Positions 1-8,387 of a stretch of DNA of 64,000 bases are shown here, one piece after another. The notes below the pieces were generated by a model. The model saw only the letters and a list, made by a program, of their open reading frames with translations. It searched no databases and was not told where the DNA came from. A program made the position numbers and the translations under genes. The first letter of the stretch is position 1; each line of letters opens with the position of its first letter. This DNA comes from CAWIHK01 sp963835935. GTDB lineage: Bacteria > Bacteroidota > Ignavibacteria > UBA10030 > CAVZMI01. The stretch is from contig CAWIHK010000002.1 in assembly GCA_963835935.1 (NCBI GenBank), forward strand, positions 868,001 through 932,000. The letters run 5' to 3'.

Positions 1-2
1 AT

Positions 3-554
3 CAGAATAATTTACTTGTGGCCGATGCGGGCAGTTCGATCTTACGATATAACCTGACTCAAAATCAGAACACGACTATAGCAACTGGATTTTCCATTCC
101 TCAGGGAGTTGCTTTCTACGACAATACTATTTATTTCTCGGATGCAAACGGTTATATATATTTCATACGATCAACCGACACTAATTTGCCTATCAATCAG
201 GCAGATACCACCCACCGGCTCATCAATACACCATTAGTTATACATAGCGAGGGTGGATTAATTACTGATGGTAACGGAAAGCTATATGCATCCGACGCGT
301 ATGGTCAAGTCGTAGTCGTGGATATCGTAAACAAAACCTATGAATATATAAATGTGGGAAGTGGTATAATGAACAGGGGTCTCGCGTTAATAGAAAATCA
401 AACCAAGTTGTTAGTTTCCGACTACAACAACAATAGAATATTAGTCGTTAATTTGTCCGACAAATCCGTTTCAGTGTTCATAGATAATAGTTTAATTAGC
501 GGTCCATTTGGTCTCTTGGTGTCCTCAAAAGATTTTGGTTATTTTCAAAAGTAG
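3..554 (+). CDS. Beta-propeller (NHL/SMP-30-like) protein, 5' truncated by window edge
   Basis: The reading frame is open from the first bases of the window, so the N-terminus lies outside it. The visible 184 residues carry repeated short blade-like units of the form ADAG..I.RY, SDANGYIYFI, ASDAYGQVVVVD and VSDYNNNRILVV, each an Asp/Asn-rich turn followed by a hydrophobic strand. This is the pattern of NHL or gluconolactonase-type beta-propellers. Such proteins are usually exported and bind ligands or partner proteins, but the substrate cannot be told. It ends at TAG (552-554) about 50 bases before another propeller-like gene in the same direction. A GTG at 18 is an internal codon, not a convincing start. 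Confidence 0.6.
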   Translation, partial: QNNLLVADAGSSILRYNLTQNQNTTIATGFSIPQGVAFYDNTIYFSDANGYIYFIRSTDTNLPINQADTTHRLINTPLVIHSEGGLITDGNGKLYASDAYGQVVVVDIVNKTYEYINVGSGIMNRGLALIENQTKLLVSDYNNNRILVVNLSDKSVSVFIDNSLISGPFGLLVSSKDFGYFQK

Positions 555-602
555 TTGTCTAAGGGTCATCGAGATACTTCGTTATAACCGGGGAGTTTAA
601 AC

Positions 603-1673
603 ATCATACAAGAAAAAAGTAATTTCAACATCTTAATTATTTCGAGTTTCTTCTTGCTGATTTTCATTAGCAATTCTTTCGCAGGGGTAATCTACGATCT
701 GTCTCATAATATTGCATTTATTAAAAATGGAGAGGTTTGGGTTTCTGATATTAACAGACAGAAGATGAAACAGATCACCAACGACTCCGGGAAAGTCGAT
801 GATTTTCTATTTTCACCATCCTTGAAATATCTCGCGTATGCCAGAATCCTCCGATACGAAGACGAACCGGGTTTGTGGGATGATACCGATAAGGTGCCGC
901 AGCGTCCTGTGTGTTCGATCAAAATCATGGATCTTGCTACTGGAAATATCATCAAAGAAATCCTGTCGACGGAAGACACGTGGATCTATATTTCAAAATG
1001 GCTTCCCGGAGAGAAATTGTATTATTATAGTTCTTCCGGTTTTGATGTTTCGGGATTCTATACCTATGACATGCACAAAGATCTCAATGAAAAAATCGAT
1101 TATAACCAGAGCAGTATATTATGGAACACGGAGTACAGCCCGGATGGATCGCTGAAAACATATATCGATGACTCCGGAATCGGAAAAGAATTCAGAATGA
1201 ACCTTCATTTCGTAGATACAAAAACACATACCGATAAGATTCTTGTTTCAAAAAGAAGCATGGAGGATCATCGATTGGCGAATGACCTTAACCAGATCGC
1301 GTTTGTGGAGGTGGAAAATGTCGAGAAGAAGTACTATGACAAGCTGTGGATCTATAACATTAAAGAAGATTCCCTAAAAAATATATACAGAGGACCCGCG
1401 AATGCAAAAAGCGGCGGCGTAAATGGACTCTCCTGGTCTTTCAATGACAAGTATCTTGGGATGTTTTTCCCGCCAAACGCGACAGTAATAGAAGTCAACA
1501 ATCCAGAAAGTATTCGGCGTATCCAGGGATCGGATTTTTCCTGGATCGACAATGATAAAATCGTGTTCGCTCAGGGAGATAACACATATCTGTACAATTT
1601 GGAAGCAAACAAAAGTGATCTGCTCTTTGAGAACGCTTCGAAACCAACATTCTTATTGAAGAAAGACTATTAG
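603..1673 (+). CDS. Secreted TolB/WD40-like beta-propeller protein, probable ATC start
   Basis: A 356-codon protein with propeller-type repeats (GEVWVSDINRQKMKQIT, FSPSLKYLAYAR, WSFNDKYLGMFF, WIDNDKIVFAQGDNTYLYN) as in TolB C-terminal or DPP-type WD40-like proteins. The first standard start codon is TTG at 654, which would cut through a signal peptide. The frame stays open upstream, and starting at ATC 603 gives a charged N-terminus, a hydrophobic core (ILIISSFFLLIFI) and a signal-peptidase site after SNSFA. A GGGGAG ribosome binding site (590-595) sits 7 bases before 603; no comparable site precedes 654. I infer export to the periplasm or surface. The function is unknown. A sequencing error at the start is an alternative to ATC initiation. 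Confidence 0.6.
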   Translation: MIQEKSNFNILIISSFFLLIFISNSFAGVIYDLSHNIAFIKNGEVWVSDINRQKMKQITNDSGKVDDFLFSPSLKYLAYARILRYEDEPGLWDDTDKVPQRPVCSIKIMDLATGNIIKEILSTEDTWIYISKWLPGEKLYYYSSSGFDVSGFYTYDMHKDLNEKIDYNQSSILWNTEYSPDGSLKTYIDDSGIGKEFRMNLHFVDTKTHTDKILVSKRSMEDHRLANDLNQIAFVEVENVEKKYYDKLWIYNIKEDSLKNIYRGPANAKSGGVNGLSWSFNDKYLGMFFPPNATVIEVNNPESIRRIQGSDFSWIDNDKIVFAQGDNTYLYNLEANKSDLLFENASKPTFLLKKDY

Positions 1674-2052
1674 AATCTCTATCACCAAGACTTCAGATGA
1701 CACTTTATAAAAAAGTCAAAGTCCCCGCCGTCCCTCGACTGGCCTTCCCGTCCCGTATAATCGGGACGGGACTCGGCCCGAGTTGCTCGGGAACCAGAGC
1801 GACGGGACTCGCACAAAACGCTCGCAAGAGAAAAAAGTATTCTGAGTCACTGTGACAACAGCGACGTACATTGCGCCGTTCACAGAATAAATGAGTCATC
1901 AAGGGTCTACGACCCGTAGGGTTCGCGGCATAACGTCATTTTTACACCGGGACGTTATATGAAAATACACAGCCGTCGCAACTTGAAGGATTGATTTCTA
2001 TCTCAAAATTTGGTAAACTAATAGCAGAGCAATCAAGGAAGGAGTCTATGAG
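1674..2052. other. Gene-free stretch with GC-rich palindromes and an attC-like inverted repeat
   Basis: No convincing gene. It holds a perfect 9-bp inverted repeat (CCCGTCCCG 1747-1755, CGGGACGGG 1762-1770) followed by the palindrome CTCGGCCCGAG (1772-1782). Further on is a perfect 8-bp inverted repeat, ATAACGTC (1930-1937) and GACGTTAT (1951-1958). The last 70 bases are AT-rich and lead into the ribosome binding site of the HicB gene. Confidence 0.6.
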
Positions 2053-2280
2053 ATGCAGATGAAATATCAATTTACCGCTGTCATTGAGAGAGAGGACAAT
2101 ATGTACGTTGCTCTCTGTCCCGAACTTGATATAGCCAGTCAGGGAGAAACCGTCGAAGTTGCACGAACGAACCTCAAGGAGGCCATCGAATTGTTCTTTG
2201 AGACAGCCTCTCAACAGGAGATCCGCGAACGTTTGCATGATGAGGTTTTCGTCACTCGTTTAGAGGTGGCCGTTGGGTAA
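2053..2280 (+). CDS. hicB: HicB-family antitoxin
   Basis: A 75-residue protein with the HicB fold signature: a first strand FTAVIERED, then YVALCPELDIASQGETVEVARTNLKEAIELFF. HicB proteins neutralise the HicA mRNA interferase by direct binding and usually repress their own promoter. This short version ends after the HicB core and shows no obvious C-terminal ribbon-helix-helix or HTH extension. A strong AAGGAAGGAG site lies 8 bases before ATG 2053. It overlaps the downstream hicA by 8 bases, so the two are co-translated in the antitoxin-first order. Confidence 0.85.
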   Translation: MQMKYQFTAVIEREDNMYVALCPELDIASQGETVEVARTNLKEAIELFFETASQQEIRERLHDEVFVTRLEVAVG

Positions 2281-2491
2281 GTTACGAATCCTCTCGGGTA
2301 AGGAAGTCTGTCAAATCTTATCCAAGCACGGTTTTCAAAATGTTCGACAGCGAGGGAGCCACGTTATCATGCAGAAAAAAACCGGCACTTCGACAATTAC
2401 TGTTCCTGTTCCTAACCATAGTGAAATTAAATTCGGAACACTGAAATCGATTATTCGACAATCACAGCTCTCAGTCAAGGAATTCGAGTAA
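2273..2491 (+). CDS. hicA: HicA-family mRNA interferase toxin
   Basis: A 72-residue protein with the HicA core: SGKEVCQILSKHGF followed by the catalytic-loop pattern QRGSHVIMQK, which contains the conserved GSH histidine, and then VPVPNHSEIKFGTLKSIIRQ. HicA is a small double-stranded-RNA-binding-fold ribonuclease that cuts mRNA when HicB is lost. Translation appears to start at TTG 2273 inside the end of hicB, consistent with coupling. The catalytic histidine is intact, so the toxin looks functional. Confidence 0.85.
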   Translation: MGKLRILSGKEVCQILSKHGFQNVRQRGSHVIMQKKTGTSTITVPVPNHSEIKFGTLKSIIRQSQLSVKEFE

Positions 2492-2546
2492 TAACTATCT
2501 TAGTTCTACTTACAATATCCAGCATTGCGTCAACTGCTAATCCAGA

Positions 2547-2855
2547 TTAAAACGATTTAAGGTAATCGCGAGCGCCGTGGAGTATCCGATGAATATAAAT
2601 TGTCTGTTTATCGATTGTGTAAAAGATGAGGTAGTTCTCGACAACGATATAGCGATAATGAAACCGGGCAAGTTCATCTTCTTTCGGTACTCGACCTAGA
2701 TATGGATTCTGTGCAAGCAGGTTGAGGTTCTTTTCGATTTTCGATGCAAGAGTATCGGCAGCCGAGGGACGATCGGCACCGATATAGGTTACGATTTCAG
2801 CAAAATCATCTTCTGCAATGCGAAGAAAACGTATATTGTATTTAAGCCGGCTCAT
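2547..2855 (-). CDS. RelE/ParE-family toxin
   Basis: 102 residues with the ParE/RelE plasmid-stabilisation pattern: LKYNIRFLRIAEDDFAEIVTYIG at the start, NPYLGRVPKEDE in the middle, and HYRYIVVENYLIFYTID then IYIHRILHGARD at the end. ParE members poison gyrase and RelE members cut mRNA on the ribosome; the family cannot be split further by eye. Its start overlaps the end of the antitoxin gene by 14 bases, giving an antitoxin-first operon. It faces HicBA tail to tail. Confidence 0.8.
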   Translation of the reverse strand: MSRLKYNIRFLRIAEDDFAEIVTYIGADRPSAADTLASKIEKNLNLLAQNPYLGRVPKEDELARFHYRYIVVENYLIFYTIDKQTIYIHRILHGARDYLKSF

Positions 2856-3114
2856 GAATCCGCCGGCGGATGTCTTTCATCACTGTTGACAAACTTCGGC
2901 CTTTATCTCCACTCGCGAGTTGAGATTGGGCAACAGCGAGTTTGCCGAATAGTTCGAGCTTAAGTTGTAATTTACTAAATTGCACCATGGACATTACGAC
3001 CATGTCACCTTCACCATTTTTTGTAATGAAAACAGGTTCGTCATATTTATGGACGAGTTCAGAAATCTCGTTCGCCTTATTCCGCAAGTCCGAAATTGGT
3101 TTAATAGTTGGCAT
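2842..3114 (-). CDS. Phd/YefM-family antitoxin
   Basis: About 90 residues starting PTIKPISDLRNKANEISELV, the DNA-binding half of Phd/YefM antitoxins, followed by EPVFITKNGEGDMVVMSM, the conserved strand pair. The C-terminal part should wrap the toxin encoded downstream. I prefer ATG at 3114 because a GGAG motif lies just upstream of it; an in-frame ATG at 3126 adds only four residues. A palindrome at 3125-3143 overlaps the translation start and probably serves as the operator for autorepression. Confidence 0.8.
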   Translation of the reverse strand: MPTIKPISDLRNKANEISELVHKYDEPVFITKNGEGDMVVMSMVQFSKLQLKLELFGKLAVAQSQLASGDKGRSLSTVMKDIRRRIHEPA

Positions 3115-3124
3115 ACGAATCTCC

Positions 3125-3143
3125 ATATTGTCGATATCAATAT
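3125..3143. promoter_or_regulatory. Probable operator of the Phd/ParE-type module
   Basis: ATATTG (3125-3130) and CAATAT (3138-3143) form a palindrome separated by 7 bases with the central sequence TCGATAT. Its position at the antitoxin start codon matches where Phd/YefM proteins bind their own promoters. The assignment is by position and symmetry only. Confidence 0.4.
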
Positions 3144-3451
3144 AATATCATTTAAATGAGAAAGTCAAGCAGGCGGCATCCGGCTTTTAGCAAACGCCAG
3201 AGAACAAACAGCCCACTAATCCCTCAATCTCATTCTCAATCTCGATCTTAACCTTGACCTCATCCTTCCACCTTCACGTTGTTCCTGTGGACAGGTTGTT
3301 TCGGCACCTGCCCGCCAAAGGCTTTAGCGCAGGCGGGGACAAGCAATCTCTACCTTGATCTTGACCTCGGCCTTAACCTAAGCTCTTCTATCCAAACTTC
3401 TGTTGCAACTCTACGCCTCTTTTTGTATTTTGAAAAGAAAACGCCCTGAGC
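3144..3451. repeat. Hexamer-periodic pyrimidine tracts around a GC-rich palindrome
   Basis: No gene. Two tracts built from CTCRAT/CTYGAY-like hexamers (about 3223-3263 and 3346-3382) flank a palindromic core (3307-3338) with arms CCCGCC and GGCGGG. The same arrangement in reverse complement occurs at about 50969-51050, so this is a dispersed intergenic repeat. Confidence 0.55.
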
Positions 3452-4477
3452 ATGTCAGAAACTTCTTCGCGAAAAAAAGATCATATAGATATTACACTTC
3501 AGCGTGATGTTGCTTTCCGGCAAAAAACAACCGGACTTGAACATTGGGAATTCGTTCACAACGCGCTTCCTGAAATAAATTTTTCCGAAATAGACCCGAA
3601 CACAGAATTCTTGGGTTTCACTCTTGCCCTTCCGTTTATGGTCTCATGCATGACCGGTGGTTATGCCGGAGCCGAAAAAATCAACCGCGGATTGGCAGAA
3701 GTATGTCAGGAAAAAAATATTGCGATGGGCGTTGGGAGTCAGCGGCAGGCAATTGAGGACGATACATATCATCAATCGTTCCGAGTGGTTCGGAAATTCG
3801 CGCCGTCGATTCCGGTGATCGGAAATATCGGCGCGGCGGAAGTTGCACACCTGACCGATGCGTCATCCATCCGGAGATTGGCCGATCTCATCGAGGCGAA
3901 TGCATTTGCGGTTCATTTGAATCCGCTTCAAGAGTTACTGCAACCCGAAGGTAAACCGGATTTCAGAGGTGTGTTAAATGGAATCGAGATGCTTGTGAAA
4001 AATTTGAAAATTCCCATCATCGTGAAAGAAATCGGCTGTGGAATTTCCGAAGATGTGGCGCGAAGATTAACGGATGTTGGAGTCCGCATCATCGACGTCG
4101 CCGGAGCCGGCGGAACAAGTTGGGCGGGAGTTGAAATTCTCCGTTCATCCGGACACACAAGCGATCGTTTCTGGGATTGGGGAATCCCAACAGCGCAGGC
4201 GCTCACGGACATCATGCCGCTCAAACAACGTTATCCGGATCTTACCGTGATCGCTTCAGGCGGCATCATGAATGGATACGAGGCGGCAAAAGCAATCGGA
4301 CTCGGGGCAGATATTGTTGCTTCAGCCCGACAATTTTTACAACGGTTTATAAATGCCGGAACTGAGGGACTCATCTCTCTAATCGGAGAATGGGAAGTAG
4401 AGCTCCGAAGCGTCATGTTTTTAACCGGCTCCCGTACAATTGCTGATTTGCAAAAAGCTCCGATCAGGAAAATATAA
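3452..4477 (+). CDS. fni: Type 2 isopentenyl-diphosphate delta-isomerase (FMN-dependent)
   Basis: 341 residues, the usual length for the family. It interconverts isopentenyl and dimethylallyl diphosphate in the cytosol using reduced FMN and Mg2+. Visible signatures are the N-terminal RKKDHIDITL, SCMTGGYAGAEKINRGLA (about residues 67-84), GVGSQRQAI, VIGNIGAAE, the FMN/glycine-rich IIDVAGAGGTSWAGVE near residue 212 and ASGGIMNG near 268. It is unrelated to the type 1 Idi enzyme. It lies upstream of an exporter gene and a prenyl diphosphate synthase in one plus-strand run, so a shared isoprenoid transcript is likely. The ATG at 3452 matches the family N-terminus. Confidence 0.9.
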   Translation: MSETSSRKKDHIDITLQRDVAFRQKTTGLEHWEFVHNALPEINFSEIDPNTEFLGFTLALPFMVSCMTGGYAGAEKINRGLAEVCQEKNIAMGVGSQRQAIEDDTYHQSFRVVRKFAPSIPVIGNIGAAEVAHLTDASSIRRLADLIEANAFAVHLNPLQELLQPEGKPDFRGVLNGIEMLVKNLKIPIIVKEIGCGISEDVARRLTDVGVRIIDVAGAGGTSWAGVEILRSSGHTSDRFWDWGIPTAQALTDIMPLKQRYPDLTVIASGGIMNGYEAAKAIGLGADIVASARQFLQRFINAGTEGLISLIGEWEVELRSVMFLTGSRTIADLQKAPIRKI

Positions 4478-4482
4478 ACGCT

Positions 4483-5370
4483 ATGTCCGATCGAAACAAA
4501 GTAATTTTGGTTTTTTGTGCCCTGTGCATCATCTGGGGTTCAACATGGTATTTCATTAAAGTCGGACTCTATTACTTCTCCCCTTTCCGTTTTGCAGGCG
4601 TGCGTTTCCTTATTGCAGGAAGTGTTTTGTGCGGGACACTGTTTCTGTTAGGGAAAAAATTCCCGAGGGATAAGTCATTATGGAAGTTCATGATACTTTC
4701 AAGCTTCCTGCAAATCACATTTCCGTATGCCGGAGTTTTTTGGGGTGAACAATATATTTCATCCGGACTCGCCGCAGTTTTAAGCGCAACCATTCCTCTT
4801 TTCGTTGCGCTTCTTGCACATTGGACTTTAGCGAGCGAGAAATTAACACTTTCAAAAATAATTGGATTAGTTGTAGGTTTTATAGGAATTCTAATTATTT
4901 TCAAAGATGATCTTGGTGGAAGTCAATTAGCCATTCTCGGCGGTTTAGCAGTAATCGGAAGTGCATTCAGCGCAGCCAGCGCCAACGTCTATGCAAAACA
5001 TCAGGGCTCGTCTCTCGATCCGCTGATCACGGTTGCGGTCCATTTATCTTGCGGGGGCATTGTGCTCACCTTGATCAGCTTGATTCTCGAACCGTATGCG
5101 CAATGGAATTGGACGATCGAATCAACGACCGCATTATTATTCTTAAGTATTTTCGGCTCGGTAGTGGCGTTCATCAGTCTGTATTGGCTCATTAAAAAAG
5201 TGGATGTGACCAAAGCAGCCACGACTTCTTTCATTACCCCGATAGTTGCAGTAATCATCGGGACAATAACATTAGGCGAACATATAGGTTTTCACACATT
5301 GTTTGGGATCGTTTGTATTTTTACAGGACTATATTTTGTGACGCGGAAGAGATATGAAAAAAAAGCTTGA
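4483..5370 (+). CDS. EamA/DMT-family membrane transporter
   Basis: 295 residues with about ten hydrophobic segments in two repeated five-helix halves, as in the drug/metabolite transporter superfamily. The family signature IIWGSTWYFIKVGL and FRFAGVRFLIAG opens the first EamA domain; GSAFSAASANVYAKH opens the second. It starts 5 bases after the isomerase gene and its end overlaps the prenyl synthase start by 17 bases, so all three are probably one transcript. DMT members export amino acids, nucleosides or other metabolites; no substrate can be assigned. The short basic tail (RKRYEKKA) is typical. Confidence 0.8.
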   Translation: MSDRNKVILVFCALCIIWGSTWYFIKVGLYYFSPFRFAGVRFLIAGSVLCGTLFLLGKKFPRDKSLWKFMILSSFLQITFPYAGVFWGEQYISSGLAAVLSATIPLFVALLAHWTLASEKLTLSKIIGLVVGFIGILIIFKDDLGGSQLAILGGLAVIGSAFSAASANVYAKHQGSSLDPLITVAVHLSCGGIVLTLISLILEPYAQWNWTIESTTALLFLSIFGSVVAFISLYWLIKKVDVTKAATTSFITPIVAVIIGTITLGEHIGFHTLFGIVCIFTGLYFVTRKRYEKKA

Positions 5371-6337
5371 AGAATTTCAACGGCAATCGATTCCTCAAAT
5401 CGAAAAACTTTTAAAAGAAGTTGTGAAGGCGAAGGAACCTGCCACCATTTATGAACCATCGCGTTACATTCTTGATGCAGGCGGAAAAAGAATGCGGCCG
5501 ATGCTTGTATTGCTTGCAAGCAAAGCAGTCGGCGGAAATCCCATTCAAGCGCTGCCGGCGGCGGTGGCTCTTGAAATCGTACACACATTCACATTAGTTC
5601 ACGACGATATTATGGATCACGCTCCATCGCGCCGCGGCAGGCAAACGATTCATAAAAAGTGGGATATCAACGTTGCAATTCTCGTCGGCGATGAATTACT
5701 TGCACTCGCATACCGGACATTACTTCGAACAAAAAACAACCGGATTCACAGAATCGCACAGGTGTTCACAGAAGGCGTTGTTGAAGTGTGTGAAGGCCAA
5801 GGATATGACAAGGAATTCGAATTTAGGCAGAAGGTAACGATCGATGATTACTCGATGATGATCACAAAAAAAACCGGAAAACTAATCTCGGCCGCAACTG
5901 AAATGGGCGGACTGATCGGCGGCGGTTCATTTTCTCACGTAAGCGCACTCCGGAAATTCGGCGAACATCTCGGCAGGGCATTCCAGATTCAAGACGATTT
6001 GCTCGATATTACCGGAAATGAAAAAACTTTCGGCAAGAAAATCGGCGGCGATCTGGTCGAAGGGAAAAAAACTTATCTTCTTCTTACTGCCATGAAATAT
6101 GTTCGAGGCAAAGATAAAGAATTATTGATTAAGACAATTAAAGAACACGGAGTCTCGAGAAAATTAATTCCAGCGATAAAAAAGGTGTATGAAAAAAATA
6201 ATATTCTTACATTAACTCAGAAGGCTGTAGAAAAAGAAATATCGTACGCATTACGTCAGTTGAATGTCCTGCCGCGCACAGATGGATGTGATTTGTTGAA
6301 GGAATATGCTTTGTGCATGGCCGAGAGGAAGTTTTAA
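5354..6337 (+). CDS. Trans-polyprenyl diphosphate synthase (GGPP/polyprenyl type)
   Basis: 327 residues. It condenses isopentenyl diphosphate onto allylic diphosphates. The fold markers are GGKRMRPMLVLL, the first Asp-rich motif LVHDDIMDHAPSRRG near residue 82 and the second motif FQIQDDLLDITG near residue 213, followed by GKKIGGDLVEGKKTY. Both DDxxD motifs are intact. The fifth residue before the first motif is Phe, a position where aromatic residues limit chain length in archaeal-type GGPP synthases. I therefore lean to a GGPP-like product over a long-chain quinone tail, but this is only an inference. It overlaps the upstream transporter gene. Confidence 0.85.
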   Translation: MKKKLEEFQRQSIPQIEKLLKEVVKAKEPATIYEPSRYILDAGGKRMRPMLVLLASKAVGGNPIQALPAAVALEIVHTFTLVHDDIMDHAPSRRGRQTIHKKWDINVAILVGDELLALAYRTLLRTKNNRIHRIAQVFTEGVVEVCEGQGYDKEFEFRQKVTIDDYSMMITKKTGKLISAATEMGGLIGGGSFSHVSALRKFGEHLGRAFQIQDDLLDITGNEKTFGKKIGGDLVEGKKTYLLLTAMKYVRGKDKELLIKTIKEHGVSRKLIPAIKKVYEKNNILTLTQKAVEKEISYALRQLNVLPRTDGCDLLKEYALCMAERKF

Positions 6338-6343
6338 CAACGC

Positions 6344-6613
6344 ATGATTGAAAATGAAGTGACAATTAAAAATAGAGCCGGATTGCACACACGTCCCGCT
6401 GCAACGCTGGTAAAATTAGCTGCAAAATTCAAATCGGAATTTTATATTATAAAAGATGGAATGGAAATAAACGGAAAGAGCATTATAGGCGTCATGACAC
6501 TCGCGGCTGAACGAGGAAGCAAACTTACGATAAAATTTGACGGACCTGACGAAGCCGATGCCTCAAAAGCGATGTACGAACTTTTTGAGTGCGGATTCGA
6601 CGAACCCATGTAA
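6344..6613 (+). CDS. ptsH: HPr phosphocarrier protein
   Basis: 89 residues. HPr accepts phosphate from enzyme I on His15, here in RAGLHTRPAATLV, exactly at residue 15. Ser46 of the regulatory site is also present in NGKSIIGVMTLAA, as in HPr proteins controlled by HPr kinase. It starts 6 bases after the prenyl synthase and is followed at once by enzyme I. No sugar-specific enzyme II gene is visible in the window, which suggests a regulatory phosphotransfer role or enzyme II genes elsewhere. Confidence 0.92.
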   Translation: MIENEVTIKNRAGLHTRPAATLVKLAAKFKSEFYIIKDGMEINGKSIIGVMTLAAERGSKLTIKFDGPDEADASKAMYELFECGFDEPM

Positions 6614-6629
6614 CCAGATGGAGACCTGA

Positions 6630-8387
6630 ATGGCAACGGAAGAAAAACAAGAAATTCGAATTAAGGGGATTCCCGCAGCACCTGGCATCGCCATGGGATC
6701 TATCTATACCTACACAAAACATATTCCAAAGGTAGAAGAAAGAACACTATCCGAAGTTGATGTCGAAAGTGAATGCAGTCGTCTTCAAGCAGCAATTGCG
6801 CGCTCGGAGAAGGAACTTCAAAAAATTCTTACATTCGCAGAGCAAAAAATCGGCGATTCAAAAGCGGTGATTTTTGAAGCGCAAATCATGATCCTTAACG
6901 ATCAGCTTCTATTCAACGCTATCTTCAAACGTATCCGGAAAGAACATAAAAATTCTGAATTCATCCTGAACGATGAGATCAGCAAATATCAACATATAAT
7001 GTTGAATTCCGGCGATGAATACATGCGTGAGCGTGTGCATGATGTCGAAGATTTAAAAAACAGAATAATTCGCAACCTTCAGGAAGAACGGCTGACATCA
7101 AGAATGGAAGGAAAATATATTATCGCGGCGGAAAATCTGACGCCGGCCGATACCATTCTCTTCAGCAGAAATGAAGTCCTCGGATATATAACCGAAATGG
7201 GAAGCGTTACTTCGCACACTGCTCTTCTCTCACGCTCGTTAAAAATTCCGGCCGTGGTCGGACTTCGTGCAATGATGAAGCAGGTGAACAACGACGACTT
7301 CACAATCATCGACGGGCATAGCGGCACGGTTGTCATCAATCCAACTAAAGAGACAATCCACGAATTTGAAATCAAGCATGAAGTTTTCATGCGTTTCGAA
7401 CGGAAGCTTGAAGGACTGCGCGATCTTCCGTCGGAAACAAAAGACGGTAAACGAATCAATCTTGCCGCAAATGTTGAATTTGAAGAAGAACTCGAATACC
7501 TTCACGCTCAAGGAGCGGATGGCATTGGATTATTCCGGTCCGAAAGCATGCTGATCGGAAAATCTACATTTCCTTCGGAAGATGAACAATTTGAATTATA
7601 TCAACGCGTTGCAGATAGCGTTTACCCGAACCGGGTTATCTTGCGTACATTTGACATCGGCGGCGACAAACTAATGAACGATTCGTTCACCGAGCCGAAT
7701 CCATTTCTCGGATGGCGCGGAATCCGTATCGGACTCAGCCGCCCGGAAATTCTGGACACTCAACTGCGTGCAATCCTGCGTGCAAGCACACGTAAAAATC
7801 TTTGCATTCTCATTCCGATGGTTTCAACGTTTCAGGAAGTCAGAAAAGTGAAAGAGATTCTCCAGCAGGCGAAGCGGGAACTTCGTGATGCAAAAATAAA
7901 ATTCGACCCAAGCATAAAACTTGGAGTAATGATCGAAGTGCCGGCGGCGGCGGTGATGGCTGAAGAAATAGCGAAGGAAGTTGATTACCTCAGCATTGGA
8001 ACGAACGATTTGATTCAATACACGATGGCTGTCGACCGCACAAACCCAATCGTCTCCGAGTTGTACCGGGAATTTCACCCCGCAGTTCTTCGAACTATCA
8101 AACATATCATCGACTCCGGGCACCGCGCGCATAAATGGGTCGGGATGTGCGGTGAGATGGCAGGCGATCCTCTGGCAACAATTTTACTCCTCGGCATCGG
8201 ACTCGATGAATTTAGCGCCGTTCCGACTATACTTCAGGAAATCAAAAAAGTTATTCGCGGTGTTCGGTACGATCATGCGCAATTGATCGCCAAGAAGGCG
8301 CTCTCGTTCAAGACGAGCGATGAAGTCGAGCGGTTCCTTCACAGTATCATGCACAAGAAATTCCCCGACATTCCGATTTCGCGATGA
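6630..8387 (+). CDS. ptsI: Phosphoenolpyruvate-protein phosphotransferase (PTS enzyme I)
   Basis: 585 residues, full length for enzyme I. It autophosphorylates from PEP and passes phosphate to HPr. The N-terminal half has the swivelling domain with active His in GSVTSHTALLSRS near residue 191. The C-terminal TIM barrel carries GIGLFRSE, LRTFDIGGDK, the PEP-binding stretch GVMIEVPAA, SIGTNDLIQYTMAVDR and the catalytic Cys in GMCGEMAGD near residue 505. All catalytic positions look intact. It lies 16 bases after ptsH with GGAGACCTGA before the ATG. Confidence 0.93.
   Translation: MATEEKQEIRIKGIPAAPGIAMGSIYTYTKHIPKVEERTLSEVDVESECSRLQAAIARSEKELQKILTFAEQKIGDSKAVIFEAQIMILNDQLLFNAIFKRIRKEHKNSEFILNDEISKYQHIMLNSGDEYMRERVHDVEDLKNRIIRNLQEERLTSRMEGKYIIAAENLTPADTILFSRNEVLGYITEMGSVTSHTALLSRSLKIPAVVGLRAMMKQVNNDDFTIIDGHSGTVVINPTKETIHEFEIKHEVFMRFERKLEGLRDLPSETKDGKRINLAANVEFEEELEYLHAQGADGIGLFRSESMLIGKSTFPSEDEQFELYQRVADSVYPNRVILRTFDIGGDKLMNDSFTEPNPFLGWRGIRIGLSRPEILDTQLRAILRASTRKNLCILIPMVSTFQEVRKVKEILQQAKRELRDAKIKFDPSIKLGVMIEVPAAAVMAEEIAKEVDYLSIGTNDLIQYTMAVDRTNPIVSELYREFHPAVLRTIKHIIDSGHRAHKWVGMCGEMAGDPLATILLLGIGLDEFSAVPTILQEIKKVIRGVRYDHAQLIAKKALSFKTSDEVERFLHSIMHKKFPDIPISR

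Noticed and set aside
1747..1782. GC-rich hairpins as a terminator of the propeller gene
   Set aside because: No T-run follows either hairpin, so I describe them only as palindromes.
3307..3338. Palindrome as part of a riboswitch before the isomerase gene
   Set aside because: It belongs to a dispersed repeat also found at 51 kb, and no known aptamer pattern is visible.
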